Made by a program: the position numbers and the translations under genes. A stretch of DNA of 64,000 bases from Flavobacteriaceae bacterium MAR_2010_188 (lineage in GTDB: Bacteria > Bacteroidota > Bacteroidia > Flavobacteriales > Flavobacteriaceae), in NCBI GenBank assembly GCA_900104375.1, contig LT629302.1, forward strand, positions 1,054,001 through 1,118,000, given 5' to 3'. This document shows positions 35,779 to 44,128 of this stretch, piece after piece. The notes under the pieces are model-generated. The model was not told where the DNA came from and made no database searches. It worked only from the letters and a program-made list of their open reading frames with translations. Position 1 is the stretch's first letter; each line of letters opens with the position of its first letter.

Positions 35779-36000
35779 ATGAAATTAAACTTATTGTCTT
35801 GTGATGCACAACGTCCAGATAAACGGGCGATTGCTAAGTGTATTGCGGAGATTTCAACGGTTGGCGATTCATTGGCGCAAGAGTTTACCGAAATTTTACT
35901 TGAAGGTGATCCGGTGGAACTGGATGTGAGCGATAAAAATTCTGCTACGGCCTTACGGGCTTTGAGAAAGTTAGATATTGATTATGAAATTTTGGAATAA
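35779..36000 (+). CDS. Small hypothetical protein
   Basis: The 73-residue protein is not recognised. It reads as a compact alpha/beta fold with the closing ALRALRKLDIDYEIL. It has no signal peptide. It lies 41 bases after the ThiE-like gene on the same strand and before a bidirectional terminator, so it is probably the last gene of that unit. Confidence 0.65.
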   Translation: MKLNLLSCDAQRPDKRAIAKCIAEISTVGDSLAQEFTEILLEGDPVELDVSDKNSATALRALRKLDIDYEILE

Positions 36001-36161
36001 TTAAATCTTTAGGTATAGGTTTAGAAATCCCTGCGGATAGGCAGACTCCACCTGACTATGTTAATCACAAAAATAAGGTTTCAACAAGCTGTTCTTGCAT
36101 TTTAACATTCGAGAACTTCTTCAAACTAAATTAAGACACTTTTTCAAAATCATTTAAAAGC

Positions 36162-36195
36162 AAAAAGCCCATCAATAATTTGATGGGCTTTTTTT
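36162..36195. terminator. Bidirectional terminator
   Basis: Perfect arms AAAAAGCCCATCAA and TTGATGGGCTTTTT around a 4-base loop, with a T run on the right and an A run on the left. It ends both the plus-strand unit at 34421-36000 and the minus-strand cold shock gene. Confidence 0.9.
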
Positions 36196-36213
36196 AAAAA
36201 CTTGAAGTATATG

Positions 36214-36405
36214 TTAGATAACTGTTACGTTTACTGCATTTAATCCTTTGTTTCCTTCTTTCAGTTCAAATTCAACTTCATCACCTTCGCGAATTTCATC
36301 TATTAAACCTGAAACGTGTACAAAATGGTCTCTTTCAACTCCTTTTTCTGTGATAAATCCAAAACCTTTGGTGTCGTTGAAAAATTTTACTGTTCCTTTA
36401 CTCAT
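36214..36405 (-). CDS. cspA: Cold shock protein (CspA family)
   Basis: The 63-residue beta-barrel protein has RNP1 KGFGFI and the RNP2 segment DHFVHVS. It binds single-stranded RNA or DNA and melts mRNA structure, chiefly at low temperature. The RNP2 has DHF where DIF is usual. It is monocistronic with its own terminator. A second Csp gene is at 50643. The symbol is by family. Confidence 0.93.
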   Translation of the reverse strand: MSKGTVKFFNDTKGFGFITEKGVERDHFVHVSGLIDEIREGDEVEFELKEGNKGLNAVNVTVI

Positions 36406-36492
36406 AATATTATATTTAATTTTAATAATTACTTTATAGTAGTCAATTATAGTGCCAATAAGTTGTGGCTGACATTTAGCGTGTCATTTAAA

Positions 36493-38727
36493 TCAATCGA
36501 ACTTAATTTTAGAGGTCAATTTTAGCATATTGTCGCTCATAGAAACCAGCCAATTTAAGTGCTCCCAGATTAAATGAGCTTCCTGAAGATTCCTCTGGGA
36601 TTCAGATGAAAGCACCTTATTTATATCTTGATTTTCTGTTAAGTCTGAAGTTATATTTTCTTCAAACAAAACGGGCTCATCATTTATTACAAATTTCTTC
36701 TTTATTTCCCTGCCATCAAGAGAATCTAGCACCTTGCCCAGATTTATGTTGATTCGCTGTACCACCCGATTAAATTTCTCGGAAGCTTCAGTGGTTCCAT
36801 GATTTTGCACGTAGGTACTCATGGACGCCAAGGAAGACAAAAAGGTATGGTTTAAGGTTACCATTTCATAAATGGCATCAAGGTTTTTCTGTTTAGATTT
36901 TGGCTCTTGCACCATTCTCTGAAAGGCCGAACTCAAGTTAGATGTTTCTAGAAATGCCTGCTTCCGCGAGACTTTATAGACGGTCGGTACTTTCCCTTTA
37001 TCCTTGTAATATTCGGTGATTTGAAAAAGAAAATCCTTATTTGCCTCAATACTACTTCTTATGCTATCCTTAATTTCATAAAATCCCCAGGCTGGCCATA
37101 ACCAAAGCGTTGCCAAAAATGCTAATAATGCCCCAATGAGGGTATCCAAAACCCGGTACTGTATCACCGTCAATACGTCTGGTCTTATGATGGCATAAAT
37201 AAAAATGACACTCAATGTTATAAAGGTTGCGGAGGTCTTGTAATTCTTTTGAACCATGGAGAAAGCGATGACCAGCGAGATTACTCCCAAGGTACCGAAG
37301 AGATAGGGGTTTTGAACTACCGATACGATGACGAAGGCAATTGCTCCACCAATTAAAGTTCCAATGGTTCTATCCTTAGAACGAGTTTTTGTAAGACCGT
37401 AACTTGGTCTAAGGATAACAATAATGGTAAGCAATATCCAATAAGGATTTTGAAAATCGAAAATGGTTCCCACCGCGTAGCCAATCATGACCGTCACCGC
37501 TAAACGCAGCGAATGCTTAAAGATGTTCGATTTTAAGCTTAAATTACGAATCAGTATCTTCGGGTCATAATCCTGTGGTACCACAAATCTTTTAGAAGTT
37601 TCCCAATCTAGATAATTTAGGTCGCTAGCATCAGAATCTCCCAACAAACGCTTGATTGTTTTCAATTTTTCAAATTGCTTCTCAACATATTCATAGAAAT
37701 TTTGAAGCATTAAAAAGCCCTCTACGTTTTCGGTTTTTGGATTTTCTTTAACCGCAGTAATCTCTAAGCTGAGATTTTCGAAACATAAGCTGAGTTTGGT
37801 GTTTTTTGGAAATTTCTTTTTGTCTCTTCCTGCTTCTGCTAGCATTTTTAGTTGATCGGACATTTCAAAAATTAAATTTTGAAAGCTTTTCATAAACTCA
37901 GGATATGCCTTGAACAAAGCCTGCATTTTAGTAAAATTCACCGGGTTGGCGATTGCTGTTTCAAGCATTTCTACCAATTGAACAAAAACCAGCAAGCGTT
38001 TGCTATGATAAACAGACTTACCGGAACTCTTCCGCGACAGAATTAATATATCTCGTAAAGTTTCATGATTTTCTATAAGTTGGTCCTGTAACTTGTGCCA
38101 TTGAGACTGTAATTTTTCAAGATTATCTTCAGAACCAATCATGTTACCGCGTGTCTGTAACAATTTTCCGGTTAAGACATATGTTTCTGATAAAAGTTCT
38201 TCGGTCTGTCCTTTGGGATTTATTTTGTGCCAGATGAAGGTCAGCAGCAAATACCAAAGCCCTCCTAGCCCAATCAACAACGCATATTGATATACTTCTA
38301 ATCCTTTTGGATCGTGGGCAAAGCTTAGCACTAGAGCAAGCAATCCAGAAAAGCTTATCAACGACGCCCTAAAACCATATACCGAAATATAGGCAATGGC
38401 AAAAGTGAGTACTCCCAATATAGGGATTAGAATTTCGGTATCTACTTTTAGATAGCCACCGATAAAGCTTACCAACATTACCAATGCAGCAGAGAAAAGT
38501 ATACCAATCACCTTATGTCTAAAGTTTCCACTTACATCGGAAGGCGAACTCCAAAATGCTCCGAAACAAAGTGCTAAGCCTATTTCTAAATGTCCTAATT
38601 GTAAACCTAGTAAAATAGGTAGCGTAACCGCAATCCCAATGAGAATCGCCTTAGAGAAATCGGTGCTCTTTAAGAATTGTAGAAATTCTTTAAATTTTGC
38701 GGAAAGCGGTTGGGTAAACGAGCTCAA
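36493..38727 (-). CDS. FUSC family membrane protein (YccS-like)
   Basis: The 744-residue protein has two blocks of about six membrane helices (about 20-165 and 400-525), each followed by a soluble helical region, the FUSC/YccS plan. The second block carries PYWILLTIIVILRPSYG and the R-x-x-x-T-x-x-G segment typical of the family. Relatives export aromatic acids or act in envelope stress. A decayed partial copy of its N-terminus is found at 39868-40245. The -7 box TATCTTTG lies 18 bases from an upstream TTG, see 38745-38773. Confidence 0.9.
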   Translation of the reverse strand: MSSFTQPLSAKFKEFLQFLKSTDFSKAILIGIAVTLPILLGLQLGHLEIGLALCFGAFWSSPSDVSGNFRHKVIGILFSAALVMLVSFIGGYLKVDTEILIPILGVLTFAIAYISVYGFRASLISFSGLLALVLSFAHDPKGLEVYQYALLIGLGGLWYLLLTFIWHKINPKGQTEELLSETYVLTGKLLQTRGNMIGSEDNLEKLQSQWHKLQDQLIENHETLRDILILSRKSSGKSVYHSKRLLVFVQLVEMLETAIANPVNFTKMQALFKAYPEFMKSFQNLIFEMSDQLKMLAEAGRDKKKFPKNTKLSLCFENLSLEITAVKENPKTENVEGFLMLQNFYEYVEKQFEKLKTIKRLLGDSDASDLNYLDWETSKRFVVPQDYDPKILIRNLSLKSNIFKHSLRLAVTVMIGYAVGTIFDFQNPYWILLTIIVILRPSYGLTKTRSKDRTIGTLIGGAIAFVIVSVVQNPYLFGTLGVISLVIAFSMVQKNYKTSATFITLSVIFIYAIIRPDVLTVIQYRVLDTLIGALLAFLATLWLWPAWGFYEIKDSIRSSIEANKDFLFQITEYYKDKGKVPTVYKVSRKQAFLETSNLSSAFQRMVQEPKSKQKNLDAIYEMVTLNHTFLSSLASMSTYVQNHGTTEASEKFNRVVQRININLGKVLDSLDGREIKKKFVINDEPVLFEENITSDLTENQDINKVLSSESQRNLQEAHLIWEHLNWLVSMSDNMLKLTSKIKFD

Positions 38728-38744
38728 TACGTTTTATTTGGTTG

Positions 38745-38773
38745 CAAAGATAGGACTTATGGAGAAGGTGCAA
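38745..38773 (-). promoter_or_regulatory. Bacteroidota-type promoter for the FUSC gene
   Basis: On the minus strand TTG (38773-38771) and TATCTTTG (38752-38745) are 18 bases apart, matching the TTG/TAnnTTTG consensus. The start codon is at 38727. Confidence 0.75.
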
Positions 38774-38940
38774 GTTTTCTAGGTTCAATTATAATATTGG
38801 ATAACCCCGAATATTCTAAGCTTCCCAAACTTCTGCATCTTATTATTATGAACTTTACTTTTGTTCAAAAGTTACTCCTATGAATAAATCTTTCAATAAC
38901 TAAAATGTAACTTGCTATTACTTACTATTGATATAATTAC

Positions 38941-39861
38941 ATGGATTCAAATTATAAAAGTATCATTGAAAATGCTTATCTACTCGTCAACTCGCTTGCC
39001 GACAAGGGTAAGATAGCGACATATATTCCAGAACTTGCTACCGTTAACCCCTCTAAGTTCGGAGCACATATTAGTCCACTCAATAGCCCTGATTTTGGGA
39101 TAGGTAATTATTCGGAGAAATTTTCCATACAAAGTATCGCAAAGGTATTATCGCTGACTTTGGCTTATGAAATCCTAGATGAAAAAATATGGACAAGAGT
39201 TGATGTTGAACCTGCTGGGACCAAGTTCGATTCATTGATTTTTTTAGAAACCAATATGGGGATTCCCAGAAACCCTTTTATAAATTCAGGTGCTCTTGTA
39301 ATTTGTGACATTCTTAAAACTCATTTGGATAATGCTCACGAGGAATTTTTGGCATATGTAAGGGATATAAGCGATTTGCCCAATCTTACTTATTCCGACA
39401 AGATAGCGGATTCTGAAAAAGCCCACGGATATAGAAATACAGCCCTCTGTAATTATATAAAATCATTTGGAAATATTAAAAACGAACCGGAAGAAGTACT
39501 GGACTTTTATTTTGATATGTGCTCCTTAGAAATGAATTGCCAACAATTGTCTCATACCTTTACCTTTTTGGCAAATGCCGGCCGAAAAGTTTCTGATGGG
39601 AATAAGATAATCTCAAAAAGTCAATGTAAAAGGATCAATGCGCTTATGCTCACTTGTGGATTCTATGATGAATCTGGGGAGTTTGCATTTAAAGTGGGTC
39701 TGCCGGGTAAAAGCGGGGTAGGTGGCGGAATCGTTGCATTATATCCTGGCAATTATGCCATTGCTGTCTGGAGCCCGCGGCTAAATCCAAATGGAAATTC
39801 TTTTAAGGGCATGAAATTTTTAGAGGAAGTAACGACCCATTCCGAGCTGAGTATATTTTAA
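38941..39861 (+). CDS. glsA: Glutaminase A
   Basis: The 306-residue protein is a glutaminase of the beta-lactamase-like serine-lysine type: S65-I-A-K68 in FSIQSIAKVL, GTKFDSL with the asparagine segment RNPFINSGAL, and GLPGKSGVGGGIVAL near the C-terminus. It hydrolyses glutamine to glutamate and ammonia. Length matches the family (about 300-310). Monocistronic between the FUSC gene and its decayed copy. Confidence 0.95.
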   Translation: MDSNYKSIIENAYLLVNSLADKGKIATYIPELATVNPSKFGAHISPLNSPDFGIGNYSEKFSIQSIAKVLSLTLAYEILDEKIWTRVDVEPAGTKFDSLIFLETNMGIPRNPFINSGALVICDILKTHLDNAHEEFLAYVRDISDLPNLTYSDKIADSEKAHGYRNTALCNYIKSFGNIKNEPEEVLDFYFDMCSLEMNCQQLSHTFTFLANAGRKVSDGNKIISKSQCKRINALMLTCGFYDESGEFAFKVGLPGKSGVGGGIVALYPGNYAIAVWSPRLNPNGNSFKGMKFLEEVTTHSELSIF

Positions 39862-39867
39862 AGGTCT

Positions 39868-40245
39868 CTATTTTAGTAATACTGCCCTATAATTACTGAT
39901 CAGAGACGCCCTTAAACCGTACCTCGTAATATATTTGACGGAAAAAATGAGAACACCTAAAATTGAAACCACAATTTCTATTTCCATTATAAAATAGTCT
40001 CGTATATAACTTACCAACATTACAAGGGCCGCTGAAAAAAGAATGCCGATTGCTTTATGTCTAAAAATTTCCATTCACATTATAAGGCAATCTCTAGAAT
40101 GCTCCGATGTATTGAGCCAATCATATTTCTAACTGTCCGGTATGTATGCCTTAAAATAATGGGAATGTCAACCGCAATCCTAATAAGAATCGCCTTGGAG
40201 AAATCCTTGCAATTTAAAAATAACAGTAGTTCATTTGATTTTTCA
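39868..40245 (-). pseudogene. Decayed partial duplicate of the FUSC gene
   Basis: Minus-strand translation gives FRHKAIGILFSAALVMLVS and YGLRASLIS, and further upstream KDFSKAILIRIAV, all matching residues about 14-125 of the intact FUSC protein at 36493-38727 (FRHKVIGILFSAALVMLVS, YGFRASLIS, TDFSKAILIGIAV). The copy is interrupted, with a 68-residue frame at 39868-40074 as the longest intact part, and its 3' end stops against glsA. The intact gene lies on the other side of glsA, so a segment was duplicated or glsA was inserted into a tandem copy. Confidence 0.88.
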
Positions 40246-40338
40246 TAAACATTCTTGTGATTGAGGTCAAAACTAAAAAGTTTGACTGCAAAGATAAAGC
40301 ATATGGTCTACGTAGTTTTGTGATTTTAGGGTATTCTT

Positions 40339-40521
40339 TTACTTTTCCTTATCCTTTCGCTTCTGACGCTTATATAACAGATATAATCCCAACATAATGA
40401 TAGGACCTATAACAATCACATAAAGATCAAATCCATTATTTAAGTCTAGTTTACCACTGTCCCCAGGTTTTGGGGCATCGGTAGATATTTGGATGTAGAT
40501 GAGGTTTAAAAGTTGAAGCAT
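40339..40521 (-). CDS. Small single-pass membrane protein
   Basis: The 60-residue protein has an N-terminal hydrophobic stretch, a short acidic linker (TDAPKPGDSGKLDLNN), one membrane helix (about 31-50) and a basic tail (KRQKRKDKEK). It starts 4 bases after the stop of the GreA/GreB gene, so it is co-transcribed with it. A paralogue with the same plan is at 43713-43883. Function unknown. Confidence 0.72.
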   Translation of the reverse strand: MLQLLNLIYIQISTDAPKPGDSGKLDLNNGFDLYVIVIGPIIMLGLYLLYKRQKRKDKEK

Positions 40522-40525
40522 ATAA

Positions 40526-41023
40526 TTAAAGATAGCTTATTTCTAGAATTTCTAGTATTCTAGTTTCATTACCGAGTACAAAGTTAATTTTTTCTCCAAT
40601 CTTTTTGCCGATAATCGCGGTTGCAATTGGTGCCACAAAAGCAATTTTTCCAAGTTTTATATCGGCTTCATCTACTCCCACAATTTGAAACTTCTGAATA
40701 TTGTTGTTTATTTTAAGTTTAACCGTAGCCGCAAATCTTATTTCATCTTGTGGTTGTTCTTCAGGTTTAAGGATTCTGGCTGAAGAAATCCGTTCATTTA
40801 AAAGATTCATCTTACCATCGATTACGGCCAAATCTCGTCGTCTTTGTTGTTCATCGTTGGTTGCGAGATTAGATTTTTCTTTTTCTAATCCATTTCTTTC
40901 TTTCAACAACATTTCTAATCCTTTAGGGGTAACATAATTGGTTGCATTATCTGGCAATGCGGCCCTCGGCGGAATAATTGGAGTTTCTTCCTGATCATCT
41001 TCTTTTACGAAACCTCGGCTCAT
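40526..41023 (-). CDS. GreA/GreB family transcription factor
   Basis: The 165-residue protein has an N-terminal extension (about 1-28), a coiled-coil region (about 33-85) with acidic residues at the tip, and a C-terminal FKBP-like domain with FQIVGVDEADIKLGKIAFVAPIATAIIGKKIGEKI (in parts, about 110-145). It should act on backtracked RNA polymerase. The N-terminal proline-rich segment suits the flavobacterial GreB-like branch. Confidence 0.82.
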   Translation of the reverse strand: MSRGFVKEDDQEETPIIPPRAALPDNATNYVTPKGLEMLLKERNGLEKEKSNLATNDEQQRRRDLAVIDGKMNLLNERISSARILKPEEQPQDEIRFAATVKLKINNNIQKFQIVGVDEADIKLGKIAFVAPIATAIIGKKIGEKINFVLGNETRILEILEISYL

Positions 41024-41294
41024 CCGTTATTTATTTTGAATTGAAGTCTTTAATATCTTGAGTTAACAAGATAGTGAGTCAGTACTGAGTCGGATAACCA
41101 TGAAAAATCTTTCTCTTGCTCTATTCCTAAAATCTGAAGAAAATTAGGAAAATAAGGGATTGTTAAGTTCATTATCAATGCAAAGAGGATATTTTGCTAC
41201 GATAGCACCAATCATTGTCGATATCCAAAATGTAATGCCTAAATAGAAACTTGAATATTTATCTTAGCAGTCTAAAAAAATTTCTAAGTTATAA

Positions 41295-41876
41295 TTGGAA
41301 CAGATAAAAGCCTATTTAGACCAGATTGCTAAGATTTCAGAAGCAGATTGGGACTATTTTACTTCAAAATTAGAAAGGAGAATTTTTCCTAAGAAGTCTA
41401 TAATCTTAAATCTTAACGAAACAGAGAGGCATATTTCATTTATAGAATCTGGAGTAGTGCGACTTTATTTTCCAAAAGAAAATCCGGAAAAGGAAATCAC
41501 CTTTGGTTTTAGTTTTAAAAATCAATTTGTAAGCGCCTACGATTCATTCTTGACCCAGCAAGCATCGGCCTACCAACTACAAGCGCTTACTGAGACCACA
41601 ATGCTCAGCATTAACTACGATGACTTACAGGAAGTTTATAAAAATACCCAGATCGGTAATCTAATTGGCAGATTAACGGCAGAACGTCTGTTTTTGCTGA
41701 AATCTAAACGCGAACAATATCTCTTAAATCTCTCTGCAGAAGAGCGTTATCTAAAATTGTTTAAAGAGCGACCAGAGCTCATTAGGATAATTCCACTTAA
41801 ATATATCAGTTCTTACATCGGCGTCACCGCTCAAGCATTAAGCCGAATAAGAAAACGGATTACTTCATTTAGTTGA
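41295..41876 (+). CDS. Crp/Fnr family transcriptional regulator (TTG start)
   Basis: The 193-residue protein has the cyclic-nucleotide-binding beta-roll and a C-terminal helix-turn-helix (IPLKYISSYIGVTAQALSRIRKR, in parts near 168-190). The codon before the TTG at 41295 is a stop, and no ATG occurs until past residue 100, so TTG is the only workable start. It lies 52 bases before a delta-9 desaturase gene on the same strand, which suggests control of membrane fluidity. A regulated promoter between them is at 41887-41917. Confidence 0.83.
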   Translation: MEQIKAYLDQIAKISEADWDYFTSKLERRIFPKKSIILNLNETERHISFIESGVVRLYFPKENPEKEITFGFSFKNQFVSAYDSFLTQQASAYQLQALTETTMLSINYDDLQEVYKNTQIGNLIGRLTAERLFLLKSKREQYLLNLSAEERYLKLFKERPELIRIIPLKYISSYIGVTAQALSRIRKRITSFS

Positions 41877-41886
41877 TTTAGGTTCA

Positions 41887-41917
41887 TTGTTTAGAGGGTT
41901 ACTATAAAGTATCTTTG
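41887..41917 (+). promoter_or_regulatory. Bacteroidota-type promoter of the desaturase gene
   Basis: TTG (41887-41889), 20 bases, then TATCTTTG (41910-41917), 11 bases before the ATG at 41929. It is an excellent match to the TTG/TAnnTTTG consensus and shows that the desaturase gene can be transcribed on its own. The message would have a very short leader. Confidence 0.8.
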
Positions 41918-41928
41918 CGAAAAAAGTT

Positions 41929-42669
41929 ATGGCAGTAGTTATATTCGTTCTAGTGCTTTGGTATGGCGGATTGTTTTTTCAATCCTTTTTCTTGCATCGC
42001 TATGCCGCACATCAAGTGTTCACCATGTCTAAAACCATGGAGCGCTTAACCTTCATTTTTACTTGGATTTTTCAAGGCTCTAGTTATCTAAGCGCCTATG
42101 GCTATGGAATTATGCACCGTATGCACCATGCCTATACCGATACCATTGAAGACCCGCACTCCCCTTCTCACGACCCAAATATGTTTGCAATGATGTGGAA
42201 GACCAAGAATATCTATCAAGATATTAACAAACAACGTATTGAAGTAGATCAGAAGTTTACCAAAAATGTCCCACAATGGGCAGGATTTGATAAGTTTGCC
42301 GGTTCTCGATTCTCTAGGTTGCTTTGGATTTCCTTATACGTTTTGTTTTTCGTTTACTTTGCAACCGCTTGGTGGCAGTGGCTTTTGTTGCCGATTACAT
42401 TTTTTATGGCACCCATACACGGTGTGATAATTAACTGGTTCGGTCATATCTACGGTTACGTAAATTTTCAAATGAAAAACACCAGCAAAAATCTATTTAG
42501 ATTTGATTTTTTAATGATGGGCGAAGGCTATCACAATAATCATCATAAGCACGCTAGCAGAGCTAACTTCGGGGTGAAGTGGTACGAAATTGATATGACT
42601 TATGTTATCATAAGAATTCTAGACGCCGTTGGTGTTATTCGATTAAAACCGATTAGGATTAGAGAGTAA
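41929..42669 (+). CDS. Acyl-CoA desaturase, delta-9 type
   Basis: The 246-residue membrane di-iron protein has the three histidine boxes HRYAAH (23-28), HRMHH (63-67) and HNNHH (around 202-206), and four membrane segments. It introduces a double bond in acyl chains and maintains membrane fluidity in the cold. It follows a Crp/Fnr gene and has its own promoter. A second desaturase of a different type is at 50898. Confidence 0.92.
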   Translation: MAVVIFVLVLWYGGLFFQSFFLHRYAAHQVFTMSKTMERLTFIFTWIFQGSSYLSAYGYGIMHRMHHAYTDTIEDPHSPSHDPNMFAMMWKTKNIYQDINKQRIEVDQKFTKNVPQWAGFDKFAGSRFSRLLWISLYVLFFVYFATAWWQWLLLPITFFMAPIHGVIINWFGHIYGYVNFQMKNTSKNLFRFDFLMMGEGYHNNHHKHASRANFGVKWYEIDMTYVIIRILDAVGVIRLKPIRIRE

Positions 42670-42789
42670 CTTAATCAAATTCTTTCCTTACCGTTGTCAT
42701 TCTTTATTTTGAAAGCTTTTCGGATTGGAATTAAAATCATTTTTTATTTCATATTCACGGATTTTTGAGGTCTATAGATTTATTTTAGG

Positions 42790-42815
42790 TTGAAACTTTC
42801 TATCGACTACCTTTG
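42790..42815 (+). promoter_or_regulatory. Weak promoter for rlmF
   Basis: TACCTTTG at 42808-42815 matches the -7 box. The nearest TTG (42790-42792) is only 15 bases upstream, so the -33 half is unsure. ATG is at 42821. Confidence 0.4.
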
Positions 42816-42820
42816 CAGTT

Positions 42821-43696
42821 ATGCATCCAAAGAATCCATATTCAGACCGATATGATATTAAAGGTCTGGCTAAACATTATCCATCCTTAAAAGAACATAT
42901 CATTCTAAATCCTGATGGGCAGCAGACTATCGACTTCAGTTCTTCCCTTTCGGTTTTTGAATTGAATAAAGCAATTCTCCTAAAAGATTTTGATCTTGAA
43001 GAATACCAATTACCGACCGGTTATCTTATACCGCCTATTCCCGGAAGATTAGATTATCTGTTGCATTTAAAGGAATTTCTGATTGAAAAATTCAAGATAA
43101 AAAAAGATTCTGAAATAAAGGGATTGGATATCGGCAGCGGCGCAAATGGCATCTATTGCATTCTTGCGGCCCAATATTTCAATTGGAATATGGTTGGTGC
43201 GGAAAGTGATGCAAGAGCGGTAGAAATAGCCAACAATAATATAAATGGGAACAAGCGATTAAAAGATCGCGTGGAAATTAGGCTTCAAAAAGACAAAAGT
43301 TTTTTGTTTAAAAATATTATTCAGCCTGATGAACAATTCGACTTTAGCATCTGCAATCCGCCTTTTCATTCGTCTAAAGAGGAAGCTTTAAAAGGTTCAT
43401 TTAAGAAAATCAGAAACCTTGGAGGGACAGCTACCGACCAAGATATTTCCTTGAATTTTGAAGGACAGGCCAATGAGCTATGGTGTAATGGTGGGGAATC
43501 CCTTTTTATAAAGCGGATGATTAAGGAAAGTGTTTCATATAAAAGTCAGGTTAAAGTATTCAGCAGCTTGGTTTCCAAATCAGAAAATCTTCCCAAAATT
43601 GAAAAGCAGTTAAGAAAGATTAAGTCCCAACACCAGATAATCCCTATGGAACAGGGCAATAAGAAAAGTAGGATTGTGCTTTGGTGGTTTAATTAG
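42821..43696 (+). CDS. rlmF: 23S rRNA (adenine(1618)-N6)-methyltransferase RlmF
   Basis: The 291-residue protein has the family opening NPYSDRYDIKGLAKHYP, SAM motif I DIGSGANG (103-110) and the N6-adenine motif NPPF (179-182) followed by HSSKEEA. It also has GGTATDQDISLNF near 204-216. It methylates A1618 of 23S rRNA with SAM. Length fits the family. Confidence 0.93.
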   Translation: MHPKNPYSDRYDIKGLAKHYPSLKEHIILNPDGQQTIDFSSSLSVFELNKAILLKDFDLEEYQLPTGYLIPPIPGRLDYLLHLKEFLIEKFKIKKDSEIKGLDIGSGANGIYCILAAQYFNWNMVGAESDARAVEIANNNINGNKRLKDRVEIRLQKDKSFLFKNIIQPDEQFDFSICNPPFHSSKEEALKGSFKKIRNLGGTATDQDISLNFEGQANELWCNGGESLFIKRMIKESVSYKSQVKVFSSLVSKSENLPKIEKQLRKIKSQHQIIPMEQGNKKSRIVLWWFN

Positions 43697-43712
43697 AGTT
43701 TTTAGAGAAGAT

Positions 43713-43883
43713 TTATTTTCTACTATTTTTCTTCCAGAGATAATAACCGATAATTAAAAGTATAGGTAAGACTATATAAACAATGACATCAAAAGGGCTT
43801 GTAAAGTCTATGGGTTTGTTATCATCGGGATTTCTGGTACCGGGCGGAAGTTGTAGGATCAATAAGCTGAAGGTTCTTAACAT
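43713..43883 (-). CDS. Small single-pass membrane protein, paralogue
   Basis: A 56-residue frame starts at ATG 43883 and stops at 43713. It shares the plan of the protein at 40339: short hydrophobic N-terminus, proline/asparagine linker (PPGTRNPDDNKPID), one membrane helix (FDVIVYIVLPILLIIGYYLW) and a basic tail. It converges on rlmF with a 16-base gap. Confidence 0.6.
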   Translation of the reverse strand: MLRTFSLLILQLPPGTRNPDDNKPIDFTSPFDVIVYIVLPILLIIGYYLWKKNSRK

Positions 43884-44128
43884 TCTTGTCTTGTATTATA
43901 ATTCAATTTACGAATTTAATAGGGAAGTCTAAAAAATCTTAATACATGGATAACAAGGGACTTAAATAAAGAAAATTTAATCTCTATTCTTCATGCTTTC
44001 CTAATTGAAAAAAATAGATGCTTATTATTTAAATATTAACTGCTCCAAAATTAAAGGATCTAAAAACTATCGGATTTTTCCTTATCTTAATATAAGTATT
44101 TTAGTGTCAATGTTTTTAAGCGGAGAAC

